A DNA stretch of 64,000 nucleotides from NCBI GenBank assembly GCA_964023275.1, contig OZ029919.1, positions 8,699,202-8,763,201 of the forward strand, given 5' to 3'. The notes under the pieces were generated by a model, which saw nothing but the letters and a program-made list of their open reading frames with translations, was not told the DNA's origin and ran no database searches. The position numbers were made by a program, and so were the translations under genes. This document shows, one piece after another, positions 1-11,905 of the stretch. Numbering within the stretch: the stretch's first letter is position 1; every line of letters begins with the position of its first letter. The stretch comes from Norana najaformis. Lineage: Eukaryota; Annelida; Clitellata; Crassiclitellata; Hormogastridae.

Positions 1-93
1 CACAATTAATTTGGTATTAATTTGCCAATATTGATACTGACCCACTTTAAGGTAAGGTATGATTAAAGACGAGCAAATTAGTTTAGGGCTTAC

Positions 94-189
94 CGGTAGT
101 TGATGCAGCGAAGCATTCTATGGAACTCCAGAGAGTCAATATCAGGAAGAAAATAAGTGTAACAGACTTGATGCTCATTGTTGATGTGT
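94..189 (-). CDS. Gene 1, signal-peptide exon (last exon off window)
   Basis: This exon reads from ATG at 178-176 and encodes 28 residues beginning MSIKSVTLIFFLILTLW and ending in FAASTT. It is a textbook signal peptide: a short basic start, a long Leu/Ile/Phe core, and probable cleavage after ECFA. It ends one base into a codon at a good donor (ACC G then GTAAGC), so the phase is 1. An acceptor (TTTTAG) lies 11 nt upstream of the ATG, implying a 5' UTR intron. Signal exon, phase and upstream acceptor match genes 2 to 6 in this window, so I read it as another member of the same family of small secreted or GPI-anchored proteins. Its last exon should lie left of position 1. It was found by eye because the open frame is short. 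No transcript supports it here. Confidence 0.6.
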
Positions 190-2040
190 CTAAAATTCAG
201 TAAACTCTGTACTTAGACAACATAGGGTCCTTTTAAAACGAATGCTAACTGCCAAATGTCCGTCTTTCTAGCTGACGCCGGTTTTATCTCGTGCTCTCGC
301 AACGTTTTCTATATGCGTTAGTCAGAGTATATTACTCGTTTTCGATTTTGCAATATCTCGCACCAACTTTAATGAAACTTTCCTGCTTAAATATTCAGTA
401 GTTTAATATGTACATAAATAGATATACATATGTGTATATGTGTAATTCTCTGTATGATTTAATTGCTCTGTAGAATGATTTACCAAGTGTATGAAACTAG
501 AACAAAGGCGTATAATAGCCTTAGCGTATTATGCAATCGTGTGCAGTAGACCAAGGAGTCCTGCTGTCCTATTTAGAGCCTTTGGTATGCTCGGCATACA
601 TATACGCCACAACGTATGCATATATAAAACTACATATAAATAAAAAAAATAGAGAGAGAGAGAGTAAAAAGACGTATTGTATAATCTTCTATGCAATTTC
701 ATGAAGCTACCTGTTCATTTCTATAAATTCCTTGACTTCGGAAATACCTCACTGTGAGTGGCAGTGCGACTGCATCTCACCATTGCGCACAAGGTACGAT
801 TCCGGTGTTATACGTGCTAGTAGGCCTATTATGTGTGAAATTGATAATTCGTTGCGAGACATACTACCCATAATCGGTGGTTAAACCGCTCATGCAGAGG
901 CAGTTGATCTTCAATTTTTGCAAATCTGAAACCGAAACTTATATAGCAGATAATCTTCTATTCGCTATTCGGATAATACACAACATACGTGAAACACGAT
1001 GCGTATCGTCGATTATTTTAACCAAGAACACATTTATTAAAAAGCAATAAATAACATGTTGCAAAAGACTAGGCTTAAATCAATATGTCAAAATGATTAC
1101 ATATAAAAAACGCAATAACAAAATAAAAAAATACCAAAAGTTATATGCATAACACTTCCAGATAAAAAGACCAGTAAACTAAGATCTTCTGAAACACCGC
1201 GAACAGTCTTTGATGTTGTGCTTCACTTCCTTTACAAGGACAAATGAAAACCCAATGGAACATTTGAACACCACCAAACAGTTTCGGTACTGACAGTGCC
1301 ATAACAGGAGATTATTATAATGATGAAATTTTGCAATTATGTCGTGACTATAATATTGAGTTATCTATGTTGCACCATAGATTGGATGAATTTATGATGA
1401 TTGATTTTGCTAAGGGCTGTACTTAAGCCCATTTAATTTTTCTTCCTTTTTTCTTTCTTTTTTGATTATAGTTGGTTGTACTTTCTGTATTGTCTACCTT
1501 CCTGGTGAATAAACGTATATATATAACATGCAACCCCAGAAACATTCCCAGATCGCCTTTCGTGCTTCCGTGGCTGCGCATGTTTTCAAGTTCTGCATTT
1601 GCCTAAGTTCTCTGCAGCATGACGAACCTTGGCAAACCATGGCTGCACGTAAGTAAGTGGATTCCACGCAAGGGCAGCCCAACAATAGAATGAAAAGAAG
1701 GGAGGAAATGTGTGCGACAGTCAGATATCACCTTAGTGGAGTGCAAATCAGGTTTGTACTGCTAAAGCCTCGTTCACGTTCATCTGTGCTAACAGGCGGT
1801 GTGTGGATGACGCCGATAAGTCTTTTCATTTTCTGCACTGAAACATCAACACCCTTAACATCTTTGAAGTCTCGGTATTCTTACTTGAACCCTTTAAAGG
1901 GCATAAGTGCCCCGGACACTTGTACCTTATGTAAAAGCACAGTGAACACAAGGAAATCCAACTTAGGGAAGAAACCTTGTTGTTATAAAAATAGGCCTAT
2001 CTTCAATTCGGTAAAAATGGCATTACGATTGCCGTTACCA
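190..2040. other. Noncoding stretch upstream of gene 1
   Basis: I see no convincing gene. There is a short (GA)n at about 652-664 and a weak tRNA-like B-box (GGTACGATTCC) near 794. A plus-strand sentence-like segment around 1320-1420 is followed by AATAAA at about 1508, which might be an old 3' end, but I could not assign it. On the minus strand, the promoter and 5' UTR exon of gene 1 may lie here; I could not place them. Confidence 0.4.
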
Positions 2041-2124
2041 TACACGGTAAATTATCCGTGGCAAAAATACGGCCACTGCCCGTACTCTGTAAACTGTCCA
2101 TGGCAAATATATGGCCACTGCTCG
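2041..2124. repeat. Two-copy 42-bp tandem repeat
   Basis: Positions 2041-2082 and 2083-2124 are two diverged copies of a 42-bp unit. Both contain CCGTGGCAAAAATACGGCC-like and GGCCACTGC blocks. No function is evident. Confidence 0.7.
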
Positions 2125-2562
2125 TAAACATAAACCAGATATATCTCATGCGTCAGAGCATCTTGTCCTTCTACTGGACAACTGGACAACTGGTGATAGG
2201 CCAACGGATGCCGATCGGATTTTGAGTGGCTGATCTGCCTTTTAAGGTGACGGGTCTCCTCTTCTGGGTGGCGGATCTCAAATTAGAGACCCCGGACCTA
2301 AGCTCCTGCTGAATTTAGCCACTGATTTAAGGAACGAGTGTTTTCTTGTTGGGTTGGTGTCGTTTGGTTTGTGCACCAGCCAAAGAATCCTTCAAAACTG
2401 ATGCCCGTTTCTACTGGACAACTGGTGATATGTGGAGCGGGGCATGAGTGAACGATAAAGTTCATAAACATGACTACTATGTACATTCTAAGATCGAATA
2501 AACAATGAAACCAACTTCAGCTAGAACAATATAAGCCAACCAAAACTTACATAATCATTATC

Positions 2563-2602
2563 ATCATCAGTATCATCATCGTCGTCGTCGTCGTCATCAT
2601 TA
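2563..2602. repeat. (ATC/GTC)n microsatellite
   Basis: Trinucleotide tract, first TCA units and then TCG units, ending in TCATCAT. It is simple sequence. Confidence 0.8.
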
Positions 2603-4401
2603 AGTCGGCTCCTCAATCTGGAAGAGCCTGACACGCAACCTGCGACATGAGCATCTTGTCCTTTTATTTCGACAGTAGTTGAAGACTATTCTATCTGGTC
2701 GTAGTCTTCTGTCGTCAGTTAGAGATTAGGCGTGTTCTCTGAAGATGCGCTAAATAAATGTGCACTTTCGATTACGATAAAAAAAACAGCGTAGCAGTAA
2801 ACTATTGTTCCTATAGCTCGTTCTGAAAACTCTACAAATTCGTTATTTGTCGGGATGTTCGCTAGAGAATTCTTGCGGCCTCAGTAAGAACCACCTTCGT
2901 TGCTGAAGTTCAACTCAGTCATTGTAGGCCTGAGCAATAAACGAGTGGGTCAATGCATTCTCCAAATGTCACCGACAACTCTGCTCCTTTAAGCAATGCC
3001 AATTCTGGTAATAACTGTTATCTCTCAAAGGGTCTTCACAGATTCGTTCCTACAAGTCCCAGTTCAAGAATAATTGTTGTCTATGATAGGGTATACACGG
3101 ACTCGGCCCTTTAAGGCTGTGGTGACCTTTATATCGAGGGGGCGTTGGCCGTGTATCCGGCAAAGCAGTTGACAGAAACATTAAGACGTCTTTTAATATA
3201 ATTTCTTCTTTTTAAACCCAATGTAGAAAATAATGATCACTTCCATATTCGATCCCTCCGATACCTACCCGCCAGTTTAACTTCAGCTTTTATTTAAGTT
3301 TAAATTCTGATTTACTTAATTTGTATATAGTCTAAATGATAGGTCTATCGGAATTGCAGACATTATCCGTATAAACGGATAGGAGTATGCTGTTTTATAT
3401 TTTAGGCAAACTTACTGTGATTCGCAAAGTCACTTCAGCTAAAACAATTAACACAAGACTTCTAACTTCTGACGTGTGACTTTCTGTATTCGATCGGCTG
3501 TAGTGTTTCTGGTTTCCGAAAACCGCAACTAGCAAATAATCTGGTTTTGGTGTAGTAGATTACAGCACCGACAAAGGCTGACACATGTTTACATACCCAC
3601 ATTATCGGTCGACGCATATCATGCAAATATATACAGTAGGCCTTGTGTGTGCCTCGGCTCATTATCGATTATATGCTATTACTGCAGTTGGTAGATTGCA
3701 CTGGGAAGTTGTGGATTTCTTTACATTTTGGAACGAATTAATACACACCTCGTCTAATTTGAAATTTAGTTTTAAAGTTCAACGCAGTAGAATAATGCTA
3801 AATGGAAACGGAACTGCATGTTTAGATCGGATACATAAATAATCGCTCATAAAATCAAACAAAGACTGCCTGTGGGCCTACTGCATAGTTAATTGCATTC
3901 TGTCTGGTTTGATCTCCAGGCGATATTAATTTTTTATTGTGATTATTCATAGTTTCGCTACATAAATTAGAAGTTATTTGGCACGCACAGTTGTTTTCTG
4001 AGTTTATCACGGCAGGTCCATCGATTGCCTCATCGAATGGATATGCATACAGACACATAGACAGACAGGCAGGCAGGCAGGCAGACAGACAAAATGGAAG
4101 AGAGGCAGTGTGCAGCACATAATAAGAATAATAATCCAATAATCCAAGTTCTTCTATAGCGCCACAGTAATGATTCTAAAGGCATCAGTAGATGGTCGCT
4201 GCTAAGCAAAGTCGGCGTGCCAACCAATTTCCATATTGAATCCGGTCAGAAACCAAAAGAGAATCCGAGATTTCATAAGTACAGCTTAGTGAGGAAGTTA
4301 GTCAAGAAAAAGACAGGTTTTCAGTCGGAATCTAAAGGCCAACACCGATTCTTCAGGGCTAACAGACAGACGGAAGAGAGGTCCAGAGTTTGGGGCCAGC
4401 A
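2603..4401. other. Noncoding stretch
   Basis: No gene is recognised. Open frames here are short, low in coding character and without splice context. A tetranucleotide (CAGG)n/(CAGA)n patch lies at about 4055-4090, and a TATAGCGCC motif at about 4155 is the reverse of the LINE/SINE 3' tail common in this window, so a LINE 3' end probably starts there. Confidence 0.4.
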
Positions 4402-4536
4402 GTGGAAAAGGCAGGCTCACCAAGAGCTCTCCTTTCCTCGGTTTGGTCAGAGTGGGGCAGTTAGAGAACCTTTCTAACTAACTCACTCTGATCATACCGA
4501 GGAAAGGAGAGCTCTTGGTGAGCGTGCCTTTCCCGA
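4402..4536. repeat. Hairpin-forming inverted repeat, 64-bp arms
   Basis: The left arm 4402-4465 and right arm 4473-4536 are reverse complements with about eight mismatches around a 7-bp loop. The central block GCTCACCAAGAGCTCTCC with its continuation to CCTCGG is perfect in both arms. It could be a foldback or MITE-like element, or a recent local inverted duplication. No coding role is visible. Confidence 0.8.
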
Positions 4537-4619
4537 GTGCCTGGTCGTGTAGTCTTGGGAGTCAGTGTGAGACAAAGGTAGCGAGGTGGGCAAAAATGTA
4601 GAACCTAGACAATTAGCCC

Positions 4620-4800
4620 GGCCTTAAAAGTGTTCTCTTTCTTTTGGTAGCCAGTATAACGATTTCAGAACTGGAGATATATGTTGATAGCTTGGGGTTT
4701 GGCGATGGTTCTGGCTGAGGTATTTTGGAGTTTTTAAGCTTCGTAAAGTTAGCTTTTTAAATGCAAATAAAAGCGAGTTACAGTAGTCGAGACGAGACAA
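4620..4800 (-). mobile_element. CR1/L2-like LINE fragment
   Basis: Reading down the minus strand from about 4800, the translation contains SRLDYCNSLLFAF and, further on, ISPVLKSLYWLP. These are the region after the reverse transcriptase palm in CR1/L2/Jockey-type LINEs (SRLDYCNSLL and LKSLHWLPV motifs). It is a short 5'-truncated stub ending near the TATAGCGCC-type tail sequence. Confident as LINE, less so for the clade. Confidence 0.7.
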
Positions 4801-5224
4801 GCAGAAAGAGGCAGAGAATGAGAGAATAGAGAAGGAATAGATAGGTAAATGAGAAGACAGAGCTAGAGGAGAGACAAATGAGCGGAGAGAGAACCAAGAG
4901 AAGAAACAGGAGAGAAGAGAGGAAGGTGAGAAGAAGAAGAAGAAGAAGAAGAAGAAGAAGAAGAAGAAGAGAGAGAAAGAGAAAGATGAGAATGGAGTGA
5001 GAGGTGAACAGAAAGAGGAAAGATACAGGAAAAATGTCAAGCAGGAGAGAGATAAAGAGAGAGAGAAAAAGAGAGAAAGAGAGTGAGAGAGGGAGGGAGG
5101 GAGGGAAGGAGGAAGGGACGGAGGGACGTAGAGAGGGACGCAGGGAGGTAAGGAGGGAGGGATGGAGGGAGGAACGGAGGGAGGAACGGAGGGACGGAGG
5201 GAGGGAGGGAGGGAGGAAGAGAGA

Positions 5225-5255
<31 letters not shown>

Positions 5256-5280
5256 GAAAGAAAGACAGGGGAGAAAGATA
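4801..5280 (+). repeat. Polypurine GA-rich low-complexity tract
   Basis: The plus strand is nearly all A and G: (GAA)n at about 4932-4970, (GA)n, then GGGA-rich DNA to 5275. Two stretches of the form GGGAGGGAGGGAGGG (about 5091-5105 and 5198-5212) fit the G-quadruplex pattern. Long open frames on both strands here are artefacts of the repeat. Confidence 0.85.
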
Positions 5281-5389
5281 AGCTCTAGGATGGTCAAATG
5301 GAGAAGCAGAAGATGGCATGCTTATGGGTTATCAAACGCAGAGTAAAACCGATGCATAAAAGATGTGTATGCATTTAGACAGTTAATAT

Positions 5390-5915
5390 AGCTTTTTAAG
5401 GTACCTCACGAAAGCGATGCCTACGCTAGCCTAAGTGATGTTAAAGTCATTAAGAACAAAAGTTGTCAATAATCGAACAGTGCTAATATAAATAGAAGAG
5501 TCACCACTGATGAATGAATAAGGTATGATCCTTTAATTGATTGAGACCTTTGACCTTTGTGGATCAGAGGAAAATGGGCACCACGATTTTTAGGGGCGTG
5601 AAAGACGTTTCAGTCATAGTTTGCATAGATGTGCTGTATACGACTGATTGGCGAGAAGTGTGTAGTCTCGGTTTGTTAGACATCTCAGCGGCATTTTGTT
5701 TTTTTTCGGTTCAACATTGTCTATATGCCTACAAGCAAGCGTCAGAAGGCCTCTGAATAGCAGCCTTGGTTTCAACTCACTGATCGGAAAATGCGATTCT
5801 GGTGGAACTATAAGTTAGCTGGTTAGTTAGCAATCTATACACTTAATATAGCGCCATTTGCCTACCTCACAAGGGCGATGCCTACGTTACCCTAAATGGT
5901 GTTAAAGTTGCGTGA
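5390..5915. repeat. Two related LINE/SINE-tail-like segments
   Basis: Segments at about 5390-5455 and 5840-5910 align to each other: TTAATATAGC, then CCTCAC, then GCGATGCCTACG, then a GTTAAAGT block. The TATAGCGCC start is the reverse complement of the retroposon tail found across the window, so these are probably 3' ends of minus-strand retroposons. The sequence between them is unassigned. Confidence 0.45.
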
Positions 5916-6782
5916 CAGAAAGCGCAGTGACCGGAATTCAGCAGACGTAATCACGAAACTTATATTCTAACGGGCATGATATTCCAATTATTAAAGCGGA
6001 AAGTGTCTGCTGATGATGATAAATATCACACCAGAAGAGAGAAACAATCGACTTAGATTAAGTATATCTTAAACAATTCCCTCAGTTGGCTTTTGTTAAT
6101 TTGCCCTCTAGGTCACCTGCTATATGGTATGTAGACCCACAGAGTTAGTATAGGGCATACAAAGCCAGTATACAGCTAGAAGGAGTTTGCCAAGAAGTGC
6201 TAGTAAAACCTGTGTATATATAGGCCACTACATCTCATCTAGAGATGATTTGATGTTTGAGAAACACTCGGAATAAATTTGAAAGATCAATATGATGTAA
6301 TAAACTTTGTTCAAAACACTCAAAAACACGAATTTTAAATGTAAACAGCGTAAAAATCGTAGCAGATATTATTACCAACATGGATTTGGTTACTGTGAAA
6401 CAGTGAAATTTATTTTACTTTTTTAAAAGTACTTACTACGTGTACATTGTGAATAAATCTCATTTGATTTTTTATTTGCTCTAAAACTCTAATTTCCGGC
6501 ACGCAAGCGCAACTGTATTGCATAAAACTGGGGCTCGTCATCCGGGTTTCTTGTCTGTATCGTTTAGCCAATCCTTCGTGTCATTGACATTTCATGCACA
6601 GTTTCACAACCTAACTTCTGAACAACTGTACACATTCTTATAATATTGAGAAACTCAAAGATTACGTATTAAATTGGACATAATGTTTTCAAAAAGTTAT
6701 TAAAAGCGTTCATAATCAGAGTTCTTGACCACATTTAGGCAAATATTTATGACATGAAAAGGTTTGAAATAAATAGATGTGA
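5916..6782. other. 3' flank of gene 2
   Basis: AT-rich noncoding DNA downstream of the gene 2 stop codon. On the minus strand AATAAA signals lie at 6476-6471 and 6414-6409, 300 to 370 bp past the stop, and are candidate polyadenylation signals. Nothing else is recognised. Confidence 0.4.
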
Positions 6783-7948
6783 TCAACATAATACCGCCGA
6801 AATAATAATTATTACAGCAACGAAAGTGGTATACAGCATCATTTGTGACGTCTTTGCAACAGAAGACGATGCAGACTTAGTACTAGGTTTGGTAGTAGTT
6901 CCCGTGGCAGTAGTAGTAGTAGTAGAAGAACTGGTGGTAGTACGAGTGAAATAGGCAGTAGATTTTGTAGTAGTAGCAGCAATCGTTGAATTCCTTGTTG
7001 TAACCGAGCCTTGTCCAGTACTGACTTCTGGGTGACGGGTACTGTTGTACTGAACAGTCGAAAGCGAAGCTGTTTCGTTTCTTTGGCCTTGAGTGGACTT
7101 GTATTCAGTGAGTTGAACAGTCGAAACTGAATTTGTTTGTTCACTTATGCCTTCAATGGATTTGTGTTTAGTGGATTTAACAGTCAAAAGTAAAGCTGTT
7201 TGATTATTTTGGCCTTCAGTGGACTTATATTCAGTGAGTTGTACAGTCTGAAGTGAAGTTGTTTTGTTTTTTTGGCCGTTATTGAACATGTATTCAGTGG
7301 GTTGAACTGTCGAAGGTGAAGCTGTTTCATTATTTTGGTCATCAGTGAACATGTATTCAGTGGGCTGTACAGTCAAAAGCGAAGCTGTTTGATCATTTTG
7401 GCCTTCAGTGGCCTTGTTTTCAGTGAGTTGAGTAGTCAAAGGCAGAGCTTTTGGGGTATTTTGGGCCTCAGAGGATTTCTCTTCAGTGAGTCTAACAGTC
7501 TGAAACGAAGTTGTTTGGTTTTTTTGGCCTCCAGTGGACATGTATTTAGTGGGTTGAACCGTCTGAAGTGAAGTTGTTTGGGTTGTGTGACCTTCAGTGG
7601 GCTTGTATTCAGTGTGTTCTACAATGTGAAGTGAAGTGGTTTTGCTATTTTGGCCATTAGCGAACATGTATTCAGTGGGTTGAGCAGTCGAAGGCAAAGA
7701 TGTTTGGTTATTTTGACCTTCAGTGGACATGTATTTAGTGGGTTGAACCGTCTGAAGTGAAGTTGTTTGGGCTGTGGGGCCTTCAGTGAGTAAAGCTGTT
7801 TGGTTATTCATTACATTAAAGGACCTGTAATCTGTGAGTTGAACGGTTGAAGCTGAAGCTGTATCTTTATTTTCGCCTTCTCTGATTGTTGTTTCATGGT
7901 CAGTTGGAATCCTGAAGACAAATGGCTGAATGGTTTCGTCACTGGTAC
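6783..7948 (-). CDS. Gene 2, last exon: mucin-like repeats and GPI-type tail
   Basis: This exon starts after an acceptor (GATGTTCTAG) in phase 1 and encodes 387 residues to a TGA stop. From about residue 25 it is a run of roughly twelve 21-residue repeats, with a consensus near QTTSLQTVQPTEYMSTEGQNN truncated here to QTTSLQTVQPTEYMSTEGQ. Many units carry N-glycosylation sequons (NQT, NKT, NET), and Thr/Ser are abundant for O-glycosylation. A Thr/Ser-rich stem (TTRNSTIAATTTKST and poly-Thr) follows, and the protein ends in a hydrophobic tail (TTFVAVIIIISAVLC) with no following charged residues, as in GPI-anchored proteins. Joined to the signal exon at 11351-11452 it gives a 415-residue mucin-like surface protein. 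An ATG at 7967 lies in the intron by this model. Exact family not recognised. Confidence 0.65.
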
Positions 7949-7989
7949 CTAGAACATCAGGGAACATATTGTAAGCACGTGTGCATTAT

Positions 7990-8285
7990 GTGTGCATGCA
8001 TGCATGTAAGTATATATATGCATGTATGCATGTGTATGTATGTTTATTTGTGTTTTGTATATATGTTTGTATGCAAGTGTATATGTGTATATATACATGT
8101 AAGTAAGTTTGTACATATGAATGTATGTATATATGTATGTTTGTAGGTATATGTATGCATGTACAGTATGCATGTATACATGTATGTATGTATGAATGTG
8201 TGTATGTATGACATTGTACGTGTTCAAGTATGTATGTATGTATTTTTGTATGTGAGTGCAATCTATGTGCATATGTGTGTATGTG
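7990..8285 (+). repeat. (ATGT)n-type imperfect microsatellite
   Basis: Imperfect ATGT/ATGC/GTAT repeats lying in the gene 2 intron. The overlapping open frames rich in Tyr, Thr and His or in Cys and Val are shadows of the repeat. Confidence 0.9.
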
Positions 8286-8794
8286 TGTGCACCTGGACAC
8301 TTGTATAGCGCCTTCCAAGGACCTCTGAAAGCCCTGGAGCATGGCTACCTTACAGGTCAAAAAAGCATCGTCTTATATTGGCTGAAAGTGTTTGTTTTAC
8401 ATCAGCAGAAACAGTATGATACTAATATGATGCTGATATCGTACAAGAGGAATTTCATTATAGCAAATATCACTGAGTATTTCGTTGACTACGAGAATTT
8501 ATACATCACTCGTTTAAAATGTGTACTTAAAGGTCAAAGACCAAGAAACTAGGTCTGTAGGTCCGGAGTTTGAATCCGGTGGCATTATTTGAGATGGTGA
8601 TCATCTACGCCATATTTGAAAGATTTGAAGAATGTTTATTATTATTATTATAAGTTATAATAATAATAATAATTTTTGTTATCATCATCATCATCATTTT
8701 CATCATCATCATCATCATCATCATCATTATATTATTATTATTATCTTTATCTGCATTATTAGTTGTTTACTCGAGGCAGAAATTATCCCTTATT
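8286..8794. repeat. Retroposon debris with (ATT)n/(ATC)n tracts
   Basis: TATAGCGCCTTCC at about 8305 is the reverse of the common LINE tail. A GTTTGAATCCGG segment at about 8567 resembles a tRNA B-box. Microsatellites (TTA/TAA, ATC) fill 8638-8750. Individual element borders are unclear. Confidence 0.4.
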
Positions 8795-8800
8795 ATTGTA

Positions 8801-8855
<55 letters not shown>

Positions 8856-9027
8856 TTGCATTTATTATGTGCTCGATGTAAGTAAATATGAATCTGAGGG
8901 ACGAAGCAATTGTGAATGGAGGACTTTCTCGAAGTCCCTACAGAATGATCTGTTCAGAGGAGGCTCAAACCCATACCCTACGCGCTCTTAGTCGAGTGCC
9001 GTAACTAATGGGCTACCGCTGCCCACT
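8795..9027 (-). mobile_element. tRNA-derived SINE with (TAA)n tail
   Basis: On the minus strand the element starts with a tRNA-like head (GGGCAGCGGTAGCCCATTAG, then GGGTTTGAGCC as B-box) at 9027-8955. A short body follows, and it ends in the (TAA)n tract at 8853-8798. Head, body and A-rich repeat tail are the usual SINE order. It lies in the intron of gene 2. Confidence 0.6.
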
Positions 9028-9234
9028 TGATTTGCTGGTTTACTTGTATCATTACATATCGTAACCTTTAACATTCCTTCAATTGGGAATTTTTTAAAGT
9101 AGTATTTGCTGTTTTTACTAATATAAACGTCGCTTGGTAATCTAAATCTGAGGCGCCTAAAATCATACCGATTTTGTCATATTAGAGTAAAGTAGTCCAG
9201 CTATAACATCAAATCAAATCTAATCTATCTAATC

Positions 9235-9905
9235 AAATGAGTTCTATAGCGCCGTTATCAAAATGCACGACAGCAATGGATGGCCTCTTGAAGTTAGGCC
9301 GTAGCCAAAAGTCGTAATGTATCGTAATCGTAAACTCGAAATTTCTAAAGCTCTACTTAAAAGCTAAGCGCAGGGCACCAGTTTATTCACGAGCGCTGCG
9401 TCAAGTCCGTGGGATTGTTCAAAATGCCATGTCAAGACCCAAGTCCGGATGCCAGGAGACCAGAGAGAGGAGGGAAGAGGAGGCGAGGGTGGGAGGTTAG
9501 GGTGAAGAAGCGTTGAACAAGCGCGATCAAAATGCAATAGGTCGAGAAAAGTAGGTCAGGCTACCGCTGGTAAGCAAGTTGAAACAAATGAGTCATAGTC
9601 TACTGAATTAAAGAAATAACTGACAGAACGCAGAGGGGTGGGCAGTGAATTCCAACGCCTCGGATCAGCCGCCAGGAATGCCTTTGAGCCCAGCACCGCC
9701 ACAGCAAGAGTCAAAGTGTCCGTTGATCGAGCACAATATTTGTCGGTATGAGGGGTGAGCAAGAAGCAGAGATAGGTCGTCTGATTTGAATGTAATGCGA
9801 TGTGAAAAAACAGGTTTTAAACTAGAATATTTGCTCGACAGGCAGCCAGTGTAATGAATGCAATATGGGTGTAATATCTTGATAATAGGCAATGTGATGT
9901 ATATC
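9235..9905 (-). mobile_element. CR1/L2-like LINE, 3' end
   Basis: The minus-strand translation of 9556-9762 has LGSKAFLAADPRRWNSLPTP, the conserved C-terminal block after the reverse transcriptase in CR1/L2-type LINEs (F-x-x-A-x-P-x-x-WNSLP). The 3' untranslated part to about 9235 matches, in opposite orientation, the element at 23725-24190: both have the block CTCTCTGGTCTCCTGGCA and end in GTAAAC/CGATTACGATTAC-type tails. It is 5'-truncated. Confidence 0.75.
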
Positions 9906-10309
9906 AAATGCAAATACTCTAATTATATCTATACGCCAGAACATGGACATGACGTCATCTGTCCAGTTTGTTCATTAAACAGACAAGTGTAAAATTATAT
10001 GCAAGGTTAATATTTTAGTTTAATGAGTGTAGTTAAGGCGCCGTCGATAACTAGATCGCTAACAAACTTCGTGTAACTTTTAGGTAATCCCATACGCCAA
10101 ATTCAACTCAATCAGTTCGGGATTTTGAATGTAGGCCTACGGAAGGTAGTATACCCCGTTCCTCGTGCTTATGTTAAAGATTTAACGTTTATGTAAGATT
10201 TGTGAGCACATTTTTGCATCAAATTTAAGTTATGGGCATAAACTTCTTAAATGATGTCGCGTTTCAGCATCATTGAGTGCAAAAGTTCTGAAAATGGGTC
10301 CAAAACTAG

Positions 10310-10930
<621 letters not shown>

Positions 10931-11350
10931 CTTTTATTTCAGCTGTTTATCATGATATATAACTGTTCAGCTGGAGTCGAATTCTTTTCCTGTCGAGAAC
11001 AAGTAACCTCAGTCAACGGGTGGCTTCATCCAGCTCGTTGTTTTTAGCCTGCACTGCATTTTCGGGGATCCGGTTGTAGCTGATCTGTAATCGAACTGAC
11101 ATCTCTGATGGTTTTATCCTGTATGGACAGCATCAGTTCTTTTGAGGAGCAACGATCTCCTATGATAGTTAGTCATCCATCATGACCGTTACACTCTTCG
11201 TCACGAGCAGCAGTGTTTGTCAATGAGAGAGACAATGTTCTCACTGAAGCCATGAAAACCTCGTCGATATTCTGCTTTACATCAGTTATGGGAAAGGAAC
11301 TGTAAGACTCACTAGCTGTAGCAGTTAGGTAATAATCAATTTCAAATTAC

Positions 11351-11452
11351 CTGCTGGGTAGGAGCTGACTGACTTCCATAAATCTGACATTGTCCACAAC
11401 AGACAGGCAAATAAAAGCGCCTTGGACTTCATTGCAAATTTGTCCAGACTGT
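11351..11452 (-). CDS. Gene 2, signal-peptide exon
   Basis: From ATG at 11432-11430 this exon encodes 27 residues, MKSKALLFACLLWTMSDLWK and SVSSYPA, ending G at a CAG/GTAATT donor in phase 1. The phase fits the gene 2 last exon at 7948, giving a Gly codon (G/GT) at the joint. An acceptor (TATATTCCAG) lies 20 nt upstream of the ATG. The basic start and hydrophobic core are signal-peptide-like, though the core is shorter and more polar at its end than in genes 1 and 3 to 6, and a LINE fragment lies next to it. It is the best candidate first coding exon within about 11 kb; the pairing is inferred. Confidence 0.5.
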
Positions 11453-11740
11453 CTGGAATATAATAAAGACGACAAAGTCGTGTGGCTATAACCGAGTCTC
11501 AACGACCTATTTTAATTTTATGCGTCTGTTTTCTTATTGTCTTGTCACTCCAAGTTTGATCAGTTTGAGGAAATTTCTTGAGCCAGTCCATAAAAGTGCT
11601 GCCAGGGTAAGCAATTATGATTAAGAGCCGAATCTTAATGTAGCAACATAAGGATTAAAAAGTCTCACTCTTTCTTGCCTCTAGTCACTCGGCCTCCGGT
11701 TTCCTACGCCTAGATTTTAACTTTTATTGAACGTAAACTG

Positions 11741-11905
11741 AAAATATATTTAAACATAAACTTATAATAAACATAATCTTATAATATATGTAAACATAAA
11801 CTTATACGTAAACATAAACTTATAACATATTTAAACATAAACTTATAATATATTTAAACATTTAGGTCTACTTATAATATATTTAAGCATAAACATAAAT
11901 TTAAA
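11741..11905. repeat. AT-rich tandem repeat, unit about 23 bp
   Basis: Degenerate copies of a unit near AAACATAAACTTATAATATAT, about seven in a row. No coding or regulatory role is visible. Confidence 0.75.

Noticed and set aside
4624-5319. 231-codon Pro/Ser/Leu-rich minus frame
   Set aside because: Most of it is the GA-rich tract read backwards; only the last part is a LINE fragment.
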